Source: UBA11606 sp049437325 (GTDB taxonomy: Bacteria > Actinomycetota > Acidimicrobiia > Acidimicrobiales > Aldehydirespiratoraceae). Taken from it: a DNA stretch of 64,000 nucleotides. The notes under the pieces were generated by a model. That model had not been told where the DNA came from, ran no database searches, and saw only the letters and a list, made by a program, of their open reading frames with translations. The first letter of the stretch is position 1; every line of letters begins with the position of its first letter. Positions 25,078-33,664 of this stretch are shown piece by piece. The stretch lies in assembly GCA_049437325.1 (NCBI GenBank), contig JBMTIM010000003.1:43401-107400 (forward strand). The letters are read 5' to 3'. Both the position numbers and the translations under genes were made by a program.

Positions 25078-26370
25078 TCAGCCGTGGCCGTCGAGCAGAC
25101 CGGCCACCAGAGCGGCGACCGGACTGCGTTCGCTGCGTGTGAGGGTGATGTGTCCGAAGAGTGGATGGCCTCGCAGGTGGTCGACAACTGCCCCGATGCC
25201 GTCGAAGCGACCGACCCGCAGGTTGTCGCGTTGGGCGACGTCGTGGGTGAGCACGACCTTCGAGTTCTCACCGATTCGCGTGAGTGCCGTCAACAAGACG
25301 TTGCGTTCGAGATTCTGCGCTTCGTCGACGATGATGAATGCGTCGGTGATCGAGCGGCCCCGGATGTGGGTCAGGGGAAGGATTTCGAGCAGTTCGCGGT
25401 GCATGACCTCGTCGACCACCTCAGGACCGGCGATGGCCTCGAGTGCATCACCGACGGCCGCAGCCCACGGCGACATCTTTTCGGCCTCCGAACCCGGCAG
25501 ATAGCCGAGATCCTGCCCGCCCACGGCGTAGAGCGGTCGGAAGACGATCACCTTCGAATGGGTGCGCTGTTCGAGCACTGCTTCGAGCGCTGCGGCGAGA
25601 GCCAGAACGCTCTTCCCGGTTCCGGCTCTGCCACCGAGTGAGACGATGCCCACCGAGTCGTCGGTGAGCAGGTCCAGCGCGATGTGCTGTTCACGGGAGC
25701 GTGGTCGCACGTCGAAAACCGAACGGTCGGGAATGCGATGCACGCGCTTGTCGTCCCACAACCGTCCGAGTCCCGACTGCGATCCGGCAACGAGTGTGAT
25801 TCCGGTGTTGACCGGGAGCTGTCGAGCGTCGTCGAGGTCGACGACGCCCTCGTCGTAGAACTCGTCGATGACGCTGCTGTCGACGACGAAGTCGGTGTAG
25901 CCCGTCCACGAACCGTCGGCCACGTCGGTGTCGCGGTATTCGGCAGCGTCGAGGCCCACCACACCGGCCTTCAGACGCAGCGGGAGATCTTTCGAGACAA
26001 GCGTGACCGACAGACCCTCGAGGGCAAGGTTGTTGGCGACCGTGAGGATTCGATGGTCGTTGGCGTCGACACGAAATGCCTCGGGAAGTGGCTCGGTGCT
26101 CGTGTGGTTGAGCTCGACGCGGATGGTGCCCCCGTGTTCGTTGACCGGTAGCTCCTCCAGCAACGATCCGTGATGCTCGCGCAGCTCTTCGAGCGTACGA
26201 AGCGCAGTTCGGGCCGCCCAACCGAGCTCTGGATGGTTCCGTTTGGCTTCCAGCTCGGTCAGGACCACCAGGGGAAGAACGACTGCGTGCTCCTCGAAAC
26301 GCTTCAGCGCCTGCGGCTCGCTCAGCAGGACCGAGGTGTCGAGAACGTAGGTTCGACGGTTGCTCGTCAT
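25078..26370 (-). CDS. PIN-PhoH fusion protein (PhoH2/YlaK type)
   Basis: The 430-residue protein joins an N-terminal PIN ribonuclease domain (YVLDTSVLLSEPQAL at residues 7-21, with later acidic residues such as DANDHRIL) to a C-terminal PhoH ATPase domain. The ATPase has Walker A GRAGTGKS and Walker B AFIIVDEAQN. PhoH2 proteins are ATP-dependent RNA-unwinding ribonucleases. Homology begins at MTSNRRTYVLDTS, which sets the start at 26370 although the frame is open further. A TACGGT element lies 11 nt upstream. I see no small antitoxin gene upstream. Confidence 0.92.
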   Translation of the reverse strand: MTSNRRTYVLDTSVLLSEPQALKRFEEHAVVLPLVVLTELEAKRNHPELGWAARTALRTLEELREHHGSLLEELPVNEHGGTIRVELNHTSTEPLPEAFRVDANDHRILTVANNLALEGLSVTLVSKDLPLRLKAGVVGLDAAEYRDTDVADGSWTGYTDFVVDSSVIDEFYDEGVVDLDDARQLPVNTGITLVAGSQSGLGRLWDDKRVHRIPDRSVFDVRPRSREQHIALDLLTDDSVGIVSLGGRAGTGKSVLALAAALEAVLEQRTHSKVIVFRPLYAVGGQDLGYLPGSEAEKMSPWAAAVGDALEAIAGPEVVDEVMHRELLEILPLTHIRGRSITDAFIIVDEAQNLERNVLLTALTRIGENSKVVLTHDVAQRDNLRVGRFDGIGAVVDHLRGHPLFGHITLTRSERSPVAALVAGLLDGHG

Positions 26371-26381
26371 GTTGCCCCCGA

Positions 26382-26387
26382 ACCGTA
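26382..26387 (-). promoter_or_regulatory. Possible -10 element (TACGGT) of the PIN-PhoH gene
   Basis: Minus-strand TACGGT lies 11 nt before the ATG, at the long end of the leaderless spacing seen here. Confidence 0.35.
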
Positions 26388-26431
26388 CGTAGGTTGCGCG
26401 CGCGGTTGGTGGATGGCGGGGCGGAGACTGG

Positions 26432-28102
26432 TCAGACGACCTCGACGAGGATGGCGTGCCATCCTTCGGCCCCGTCGGGAGCGACAGGCTTCGGTCCTTG
26501 CGGCTGGAGTACGCCCTCGCCGTCGAAGGCGCGAACGTCGATGCGGTGCATGCCCGGATCGGCGTCCCACTCGACCTTCCACTGGACCCAGGCTTCGTCG
26601 GTACCCGGAACGGCGAGATCGCACAGCTGCCATTCGCCCTCGTCGACCGCCACCTCGACGGCGGAGATCCCCCGGTTGGGGGCCCACGCAACTCCGGCGA
26701 GGATCTGGGTGCCGTGCTCGAGTCGTTCGCGGTGTCGGGGCACGTCGATACGCGACATGGTCTTCATCGGTCCCTCTTTGGACCAACCAAGGTTGATCCA
26801 GTAGCCGTTGAAGCCTTCCCAGGTGGTGAGATTGATCTCCTCGATCCACTTGGTGGCGGAGACGTAGCCGTAGAGCCCGGCGATCACCAGCCGGGCCGGG
26901 AATCCGTGACGCACCGGCAGAGGCTCACCATTCATCCCGACAACAAGCAGCGCGCTGCGACCGTCGTAGAGCACCTCGGTCGGGAATCCGGCCGTGAAGT
27001 CGTCGACGGATCGGCCCACCAGCTGGGTTGCGCCCTCCTGTACCCCCGCACGCTCGAGGAGATCGATCAGCGGGACGCCGGTCCAGACGGCGTTGCCGAC
27101 CAGGTCACCACCCACGTCGTTCGACACGCACGACAGGGTGATCGTCTCTTCGACCAGATCCATGGCAAGGATGTCGTCGTAGGTGAATGCGAGCGGATTG
27201 TCGACCATGCCGGTGATTCGCAGCGTCCAGTTGGCCGGGTCGACCTGGGGGATCTGCAGTGCCGTGTCGATGCGATAGAAGTTGCTCTTCGTCGAGGGCG
27301 TCACCCAACTCGCCAGCCCGTCGATCCCGTTGAACTCGGTGGAGCTGACCTCACCCGATGCAGTCATGCGGGCGATGGGGGCACGGGTCGTGGTCGTGCT
27401 CGCCTGGACCCGTTGGGTGGTGGTGCTCGGGAGTGTGATGCTGGCCCGGGCAAGTTCGGCCGCTGATTCTCCCGCTGCAGCGCGTCCGAGGCCAACCCCC
27501 GCCAATGCGACCGCTCCGGCGCTGGCGGACCATCCGAGGAACGAACGACGAGAAGCCGGCGGTTCGAGGGGGCTGGCGAGGACTCCGCCGGAGTCACCTG
27601 ATGTGTTGTTCGCCGGGACACTCGCTCGTGCTCGACCCACCAGAACGACAAGCGTGGCGATACCGAGCACGGCGGCGGTCAGCGCCCCCAGCCAGCTGGC
27701 GAGGGCATCGGACTGAGGGTTGCGAGCGGTTGCCCAGCCGCCGAGAAGTCCGAAGGCGACAAAGCCCCAGATCCCGACCGCACGGGAGCGGCGAGCCGAC
27801 CGATCCCCGAGCACGGCGGCGATGACGAAGCTGACGATCGTGATTCCGCGCAGGAGGTTGCCCTTCCCGGCCGATCCGAGGTTCTCGATCGACTCCTCGG
27901 CTGCCCAACCAGGCATGTAGTCGATCACGAGCTCGCCCACTCCCAGCACGAGGCCGGGCACGTCGGTGACGCCTTCGATGAACTGGCCGAACCCGAGTGC
28001 GACGGCGGCTGCGCTGACGCCGGCAAGCCAACCCATCCAGGTCGGGACCGGGTGCGCCCCGTTCGTCGCTGTTCCGTCAGGTGCCGTCATGTCAGAAACC
28101 AT
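26432..28102 (-). CDS. Membrane-anchored molybdopterin oxidoreductase (sulfite-oxidase family)
   Basis: The 556-residue protein has four N-terminal membrane segments (about 21-41, 80-99, 108-126, 134-157). A fifth (about 188-208) is preceded by a twin-arginine motif SRRSFLG (R185, R186). The extracytoplasmic catalytic domain follows, with the molybdenum-ligand Cys in TLSCVSNDVGG (C325) and the GMNGEPLPVRHGFPARL block. A C-terminal Mo-co dimerisation domain covers about the last 110 residues. Similar five-helix actinobacterial Moco proteins are inserted jointly by Sec and Tat. The substrate is unknown. Cofactor could come from the moeA-moaA-moaC products encoded in this window. Confidence 0.9.
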   Translation of the reverse strand: MVSDMTAPDGTATNGAHPVPTWMGWLAGVSAAAVALGFGQFIEGVTDVPGLVLGVGELVIDYMPGWAAEESIENLGSAGKGNLLRGITIVSFVIAAVLGDRSARRSRAVGIWGFVAFGLLGGWATARNPQSDALASWLGALTAAVLGIATLVVLVGRARASVPANNTSGDSGGVLASPLEPPASRRSFLGWSASAGAVALAGVGLGRAAAGESAAELARASITLPSTTTQRVQASTTTTRAPIARMTASGEVSSTEFNGIDGLASWVTPSTKSNFYRIDTALQIPQVDPANWTLRITGMVDNPLAFTYDDILAMDLVEETITLSCVSNDVGGDLVGNAVWTGVPLIDLLERAGVQEGATQLVGRSVDDFTAGFPTEVLYDGRSALLVVGMNGEPLPVRHGFPARLVIAGLYGYVSATKWIEEINLTTWEGFNGYWINLGWSKEGPMKTMSRIDVPRHRERLEHGTQILAGVAWAPNRGISAVEVAVDEGEWQLCDLAVPGTDEAWVQWKVEWDADPGMHRIDVRAFDGEGVLQPQGPKPVAPDGAEGWHAILVEVV

Positions 28103-28157
28103 GTCTCAGGAACGCATCGGTACGGGGAATGGTTCCCGCGAGGCACACTGATGTTCC

Positions 28158-29189
28158 GTGAAGTCCGACGTCGTCCTTTCCGAGTGGGGAGCAGCCCTGG
28201 TCGATCCTGCCGGGTGGCGCACCGTCGTCGCCGAAGCCGATCGTGGCCGAGTCGTGCGTGTCGACCGCGGCGAGTGCGATGTCATGACCAGTCGGGGCCG
28301 ACGTCGGGTCTTCTCGGACTCGCAGCGAGCGCAGGGCGAGATCGCCCCCGTCACCGGTGATTGGGTCGAACTCGCCGAAGCCGAAGGTCTCGGTCTCGTG
28401 ATCGACCGGGTGCTGCCGCGCCGGACTGCGGTCAGTCGCCGTGATCCGGCCGAACGCGACCTCGAACAGGTACTGGCGAGCAACATCGACGCAGCTGCAG
28501 CAGTGCTCGGGCTCGATCGTCCCATCCAACCCGGCTGGCTCGAGCGACTGCTGGTGCTGGCGATCGACAGCGGTGCCGAACCGGTGATCGTGTTGACGAA
28601 GCTGGACGCAGTTCGCGATCCGTCGGATGCGCTCGAGGTGGTCGACGCAATCGCCGGTCCGACACCGATCGTCATGACGAGCGTCGTGGATGGTCGGGGT
28701 CTCGACGATCTCCGAGCGTTGATGGGCGCCGGGCGCACACTCGGGTTGGTGGGCGAGAGCGGTGCCGGGAAGTCGTCGCTCGTCAATGGGCTGGTCGGTG
28801 CGGAACTCCTCGAGGTCGGGGAGGTCCGAGCCAGCGATGCCGAGGGTCGTCATACCACCACCGCCCGTGAACTGGTGCTGGTGCCCGACGACGCAGGGAT
28901 GGTCCTCGACACTCCCGGGATCCGCAGTCTCGGTCTCTGGGAGGCCGAGCATGCGGTCGATCTCGTCTTCGGTGATCTCGTCGAGTTGGCCGCAGCCTGT
29001 CGCTTCCGCGACTGCGCACACCGCAAGGAGCCGGGATGCGCAGTGCAGGCAGCTGTCGGCTCGGGGACGATGTCGACGACACGGCTTCGTCTGTTTCTCG
29101 AACTCGTCGGTGAGCTCGACGAGCTTCGCCGTCGTGGGGAAGAGCGGCAACGACGGAGACGAAAGGACGGCACGAAACGAGCCCGCTGA
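28158..29189 (+). CDS. rsgA: Ribosome small-subunit-dependent GTPase RsgA
   Basis: RsgA assists late 30S maturation. The 343-residue protein has an N-terminal OB-like domain and a circularly permuted GTPase domain: G4 VLTKLD precedes G1 GESGAGKSSL, and G3 DTPGIRSLGLW follows. A zinc-binding C-terminal part has C-x4-C-x-H-x5-C in CRFRDCAHRKEPGC. The C-terminus is very basic. GTG start. Divergent from the Moco oxidoreductase across 55 bp and abutting the next gene's stop codon (TGA/TCA). Confidence 0.95.
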   Translation: MKSDVVLSEWGAALVDPAGWRTVVAEADRGRVVRVDRGECDVMTSRGRRRVFSDSQRAQGEIAPVTGDWVELAEAEGLGLVIDRVLPRRTAVSRRDPAERDLEQVLASNIDAAAAVLGLDRPIQPGWLERLLVLAIDSGAEPVIVLTKLDAVRDPSDALEVVDAIAGPTPIVMTSVVDGRGLDDLRALMGAGRTLGLVGESGAGKSSLVNGLVGAELLEVGEVRASDAEGRHTTTARELVLVPDDAGMVLDTPGIRSLGLWEAEHAVDLVFGDLVELAAACRFRDCAHRKEPGCAVQAAVGSGTMSTTRLRLFLELVGELDELRRRGEERQRRRRKDGTKRAR

Positions 29190-30701
29190 TCAATCCGGCG
29201 GTTCGTCGGCGATCAGCCGCAGCCGATCGACCTTGTCGGATGCGTTTCGAGGCAACTCGTCGTAGCGTCGCAGTTGCTCCGGCAGCTTGTGGTGCGACAG
29301 CCGGGCTGCTGCAAAGGCGCGGAGTGCGTCGAGACTCGGTGCGGTCGCTCCGTCGACCGGCACCACGCATGCCACGCCGATCTCGCCCATGACGTCGTCG
29401 GGGCGAGGGATGACGCAGACCTCGGCGATGGACGGATGGTCGACGAGGACCGACTCGACCTCCATCGGGTAGACGTTGTACCCGCCTCGGATGTACATCT
29501 CGGTCGAGCGACCCTGAAGGCGAAAGGCCCCGGAGGGATCGATCAGCGCCAGGTCGCCGGTACGCAACCAACCATCGACGATTGTCGCGGCTGTGCTCTG
29601 GGGGTCGTTCCAGTAGCCCGACATCATGACGTCGGAGCGAAGCCACAGTTCACCGACCTCGCCGGCGGAGACGGTATGCCCCTCCGGGTCGCGGATCTCG
29701 GCTTCGACACCGGGTCGGGGACGTCCGATCGTGTGCAGCGCTTCTTCGTCATCGGCGTCGAGCGCCGTGCCGATCCCGATCCCTCCGCTCTCGGTCGAGC
29801 TGTAACGGATCGAGTACGGGGCCCCGAATACCTCACGGGCACGGTGCACGAGCGCCGGGGGTGAGGCAGAGCCTCCGACCACGATCGCCTTCACATGATC
29901 GAAGTCGTGATCGGCGATGTTGGCGAGCCGGAGAAGCAATGCGATCTGGGGAGCAACGCCGGTGACGGCCGGCATCTTGTACCGCACGATCAGGTCGAGG
30001 ACGGCGTCGGCTCGCCAACGATCCAGCAGGTGGGTGGTACGGCCGGTGGCCATCATCCATGGCAGCTTTGTCATGAATCCCACGTGGGCGAACTGGGTGC
30101 TCGACAGACCGTGGCCACCACCACCCCACGCACCGCCCGAGTCGAGTTCGGCAATGCGAGTGAGTTGCCGGTTTGCATACCAGGCCCCCCGGGGCTGGCC
30201 GGTCGAGCCACTCGTGAAGCAGATGCAGACCGGACGTTCCGGATCATCAGCAAGGGGCGGGGCCGGGGAGGCTCCAGCCACACGGAACGCGGCCGAGACA
30301 CTGGTCGGGTCGACTCCGGGCTCGATGATCTCGACCGGGCAGGAGACAGCGTCACAGCCATCGGCCAGCTCCGATGTGGTGATGACCAGATCAGGACGGA
30401 GAACGCCAAGGGCATGACGATTCTCGGCTGGCCGGAACCGTGGGTTGAGTCCTGCGGTGACTGCGCCAAGGCGCGCCGCGGCGAGGAACAGGACGACGTA
30501 GTCGATCACCGACGGAAGGACGAGTGCAACGACCGATCGCTCGCCGACACCGCGCCGGACGAGGCCGGCTGCTGCCTCGTCGGCAGCCCGATCGAGCTCG
30601 GCGTAGGTGATCGACCACGAGCCGTTCGGCAGCGGATCGGTGACGAAGGCAGGCGTGTCGGCAAAATCGACCGCTGCTCGACGGCTGATGTCGGTGAGCA
30701 C
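29190..30701 (-). CDS. Acyl-CoA ligase (AMP-binding), copy 1
   Basis: The 503-residue adenylate-forming enzyme has the P-loop FTSGSTGQPRGAW (Arg replaces the usual Lys), YSSTESGG, WLRTGDLALIDPSG and GGYNVYPMEVE. The A10 lysine motif reads PRNASDKVDR, with Asp where Gly is usual. The enzyme class activates carboxylic acids to acyl-CoA via acyl-AMP; chain length cannot be read. The GTG at 30701 is 5 nt after the stop of the next ligase gene, so the two form an operon. Upstream in-frame residues lie inside that gene and are not part of the protein. Confidence 0.88.
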   Translation of the reverse strand: MLTDISRRAAVDFADTPAFVTDPLPNGSWSITYAELDRAADEAAAGLVRRGVGERSVVALVLPSVIDYVVLFLAAARLGAVTAGLNPRFRPAENRHALGVLRPDLVITTSELADGCDAVSCPVEIIEPGVDPTSVSAAFRVAGASPAPPLADDPERPVCICFTSGSTGQPRGAWYANRQLTRIAELDSGGAWGGGGHGLSSTQFAHVGFMTKLPWMMATGRTTHLLDRWRADAVLDLIVRYKMPAVTGVAPQIALLLRLANIADHDFDHVKAIVVGGSASPPALVHRAREVFGAPYSIRYSSTESGGIGIGTALDADDEEALHTIGRPRPGVEAEIRDPEGHTVSAGEVGELWLRSDVMMSGYWNDPQSTAATIVDGWLRTGDLALIDPSGAFRLQGRSTEMYIRGGYNVYPMEVESVLVDHPSIAEVCVIPRPDDVMGEIGVACVVPVDGATAPSLDALRAFAAARLSHHKLPEQLRRYDELPRNASDKVDRLRLIADEPPD

Positions 30702-30706
30702 GGTGG

Positions 30707-32407
30707 TCAGTCTTCGATGAACGTGTTCTCGGCATCCCCCATCACAACCCGCTTCAGGATTTTGCCGGTCGCGTTTCGGGGGAGGGGGTCGGTTCGAATC
30801 TCCCAATGAGCGGGAACCTTGTGTGCCGACAGGGTCGCACCCACAAAGGTGGCGAGCTCGTCGGGATCGACCGCCACGCCCTGGTAGGGAACGACGATCG
30901 CCTTGACCTCCTGGCCGAGTTCTCGGTGCTCGACACCGACAACGACGACCTCGCGAACCGCCGGATGTTCGTCCAGCCGGTTCTCGATCTCGACGGGATA
31001 GATGTTCTCGCCGCCTCGAATGATGAGGTCGGTGCGGCGGCTCGACAGGAACAGCAGACCGTGTTCGAGGCGGCCGAAATCACCGGTGCGGAGCCAACCC
31101 CCCGGGCGGATCGTTTCGGCTGTCGCTTCGGGGTTGTCCCAATAGCCGGGCGTGATCATCGGACCTCGCAACATGACGTTGCCGATCGCGCCGTCGGGCA
31201 ACACGTTGTCGTCATCGTCATGGATTGCGACCTCACAGGTGGGGATCGGATAGCCGACCGAGTCCGGGTACTCGAGGAGGACGTCGTCGCCGGCGTTCGT
31301 CGCCAGTCCCGAGCATTCGGTGAGGCCGTAGCCCACGCCGACGACACGCTCGGCGTGAGGGAGTGCCTCCCGACACGCGCGCTGCAGTTCTGGCGACCAG
31401 ACCGAGCCGCCGCCACCGATCGACGACACCGTCGATGTGTCGTAGTCACGGAACGTGGGGTGCTCGACGATGCGCCACACCTGCGTCGTGACCCCGCTCA
31501 GGCGGGTGATGCCGTACTGCTCGGTGAGTTGCAAGACCTTCTCGGGATCGAAGCGCCCGGTGGTCCACACATGGCCGAAGCCCGACGCAACGGCTGTCAC
31601 ACAACACGAGTGGAGGCCGGAGATGTGGAACAGCGGGCTGGCGGCAAGTGTGACCATTGGCGGCGCCGGCGGTGCGTCGGGATCGGCAGGGAACCGGAAC
31701 GCATCGCGGGCGCCGAGGAGAAACGCGCAGCCCAGATACGCCCCGAAGTTCCGATGGGTGATGATGGCGCCCTTCGGTCGTCCGGTGGTCCCGCTGGTGA
31801 ACAGGATGGTGGCCGGGTCGTCCTCTGCGATCGGCGTGTTGGGAAGGGCTGCATCGGGTGCATGGGCGAGCAGTTCGGGGAAGTCGTCCTCGATCACGAT
31901 CATTGGGATGCCTGGGTCACCGGTGATGCGTTCGGCGCGCCGGGTATCGGTGACGAGGAGCTTGGGATACGTGAGGTCGAGGCCGTATCGGATCTCGTCC
32001 TCGGTCCACCACCCGTTCATTGCGACGACGATGCCGCCGAGGGAGGTGACGGCCCAGAAGGTCTGGATCCACTCGGGACAGTTCGCCGCCAGCACCGCGA
32101 CCCGGTCGCCGTGTCCGATGTCGTAACGGTCGCGCAGGGCAGCGGCGACCGATGCGGCGTGGCCGATGTTCTCGGCGAACGTTGCTTCGCGCCCGTCATC
32201 GAAGACGTAGTAGCGGCTGCTGCCGTCACCCCCATGGTTGGACGAGTTCTGCAGCAACGCCCGAAGATGTGGAGCACGGTTCTTGAGAGTCGTCATGGCG
32301 ATGCCGTCGACGGTGACTTCCTCGGTCTCGAAGAAGCCTCCTTCGCCGGTGAGCATGGCGTCGACTTCGGCGATCGTCATCGTGGGTTGGGGTGGCGTAC
32401 TGCGCAT
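30707..32407 (-). CDS. Acyl-CoA ligase (AMP-binding), copy 2
   Basis: The 566-residue ligase has FTSGTTGRPKGAI, GYGLTECSG, WLRTGDFGRLEHG, RGGENIYPVEIENRL and the catalytic-Lys motif LPRNATGKILKRVV. All are canonical for fatty-acyl/long-chain-type acyl-CoA synthetases. An in-frame ATG 27 nt downstream is an alternative start. It is divergent from the acyl-CoA dehydrogenase across a 57-bp region and cotranscribed with the ligase downstream. Confidence 0.92.
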   Translation of the reverse strand: MRSTPPQPTMTIAEVDAMLTGEGGFFETEEVTVDGIAMTTLKNRAPHLRALLQNSSNHGGDGSSRYYVFDDGREATFAENIGHAASVAAALRDRYDIGHGDRVAVLAANCPEWIQTFWAVTSLGGIVVAMNGWWTEDEIRYGLDLTYPKLLVTDTRRAERITGDPGIPMIVIEDDFPELLAHAPDAALPNTPIAEDDPATILFTSGTTGRPKGAIITHRNFGAYLGCAFLLGARDAFRFPADPDAPPAPPMVTLAASPLFHISGLHSCCVTAVASGFGHVWTTGRFDPEKVLQLTEQYGITRLSGVTTQVWRIVEHPTFRDYDTSTVSSIGGGGSVWSPELQRACREALPHAERVVGVGYGLTECSGLATNAGDDVLLEYPDSVGYPIPTCEVAIHDDDDNVLPDGAIGNVMLRGPMITPGYWDNPEATAETIRPGGWLRTGDFGRLEHGLLFLSSRRTDLIIRGGENIYPVEIENRLDEHPAVREVVVVGVEHRELGQEVKAIVVPYQGVAVDPDELATFVGATLSAHKVPAHWEIRTDPLPRNATGKILKRVVMGDAENTFIED

Positions 32408-32452
32408 GCGCGGGATTCTGCCACCGATCCTGACGGTGCGTCAGGTCCGGCG

Positions 32453-32458
32453 TATCCT
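32453..32458 (+). promoter_or_regulatory. -10 element (TATCCT) of the acyl-CoA dehydrogenase
   Basis: TATCCT lies 6 nt before the ATG at 32465. It supports that start over many upstream in-frame codons in a very long open frame. Confidence 0.55.
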
Positions 32459-32464
32459 GCCGAG

Positions 32465-33664
32465 ATGGACGTCCGGCTCGACCCCGCCCTGCTCGAGTTC
32501 GCGGACGAGGTTCGGACCTGGATCGAGGAGCATCTCACCGGTGAATTCGCCCGGTATCGAGGTCGCGGTCTGACCGGGCACGAAGACATTCCCGCCGAGG
32601 TTCAGATTGCGTGGGAGCGCGAACTGGCCGCCGGGGGCTGGCTCGGTATCGACTTTCCCGCCGCAATCGGGGGACGAGAATGTTCCCTCGCCGAACAGGT
32701 CGTTTTTCACCTCACCTATGTGGAGGCCAGGGCGCCGGGGCGAATCCCGAACATGGGGGTGACGCTGCTCGGGCCGACACTCATGGCCTTCGGAAGTTCC
32801 GAGCAGCAGGAGCGCTTCGTACCGCCGATCCTGTCCGGTGCAGAGCTGTGGTGTCAGGGATACTCCGAGCCCGATGCTGGTTCCGACCTTGCCAACGTCA
32901 AGACCCGAGCCGAGTTGGTCGATGGCCAGTGGGTCCTCAACGGGCAGAAGGTGTGGACCTCCCTGGCCCAGTTCGCCGACTGGGTGTTCGTGGTGGCTCG
33001 CACCGAACCGGGGAGCGAACGCCACGCTGGTCTCAGCTATCTGCTGGTACCGATGGACCAGCCCGGTGTCGAGATTCGACCGATCGTTCAGATCACGGGT
33101 GGGACCGAGTTCAACGAGACGTTCTTCTCCGACGCCGTCACCGACGAGGACCTCGTCGTCGGCGGCGTCGGCAACGGCTGGAAGGTGGCCATGGGCACGC
33201 TCGCGTTCGAGCGAGGAGCGTCGACACTCGGGCAGCAGGTGAGTTTCCGCCAGGAATTCGACGATCTGATCACGACCGCAAAGCACAACGGCCGGTGGGA
33301 TGAGCCCGTCGTTCGTCAAGAACTCACCGAGGCGTACGTTCGGCTCGAGGTTCTCCGCTACAACCAATTGCGCATGCTCACGGCCCTCGCCCACGACGGG
33401 GTACCCGGTCCTGAGGCGTCGATCGGCAAGCTCTTCTGGGCCGGCTGGCATCGGCGGATGGGCGAACTGTCCATGTTGGTGGCCGGAGCGAGTGGCATGG
33501 CCGCTGGCCCCGACGGTCACAACGGCCATGGTGACGGACCCGACTATGCGATCGACACAGCGCAGCGCACGTTCCTGTACAGCCGCGCGCACACGATCTA
33601 CGGCGGCTCCAACCAGGTGCAGCGAAATGTGATCGGCGAACGGGTGCTCGGACTGCCCCGCTAG
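32465..33664 (+). CDS. Acyl-CoA dehydrogenase
   Basis: The 399-residue flavoprotein has the three-domain layout of the family: an N-terminal helical domain, a beta domain with WCQGYSEPDAGSDLANVKTR and KVWTSLAQFADW, and a C-terminal helical domain ending in SRAHTIYGGSNQVQRNVIGE. It introduces an alpha-beta double bond into an acyl-CoA; the sequence resembles the branched or steroid side-chain type (FadE-like) but substrate is unclear. The last bases overlap the stop of the convergent M20 peptidase gene. Confidence 0.93.
   Translation: MDVRLDPALLEFADEVRTWIEEHLTGEFARYRGRGLTGHEDIPAEVQIAWERELAAGGWLGIDFPAAIGGRECSLAEQVVFHLTYVEARAPGRIPNMGVTLLGPTLMAFGSSEQQERFVPPILSGAELWCQGYSEPDAGSDLANVKTRAELVDGQWVLNGQKVWTSLAQFADWVFVVARTEPGSERHAGLSYLLVPMDQPGVEIRPIVQITGGTEFNETFFSDAVTDEDLVVGGVGNGWKVAMGTLAFERGASTLGQQVSFRQEFDDLITTAKHNGRWDEPVVRQELTEAYVRLEVLRYNQLRMLTALAHDGVPGPEASIGKLFWAGWHRRMGELSMLVAGASGMAAGPDGHNGHGDGPDYAIDTAQRTFLYSRAHTIYGGSNQVQRNVIGERVLGLPR

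Noticed and set aside
25078..26370. PhoAT/PhoH2 toxin-antitoxin locus
   Set aside because: No small antitoxin ORF lies upstream of the PIN-PhoH gene; the 61 bp there hold only the promoter region.
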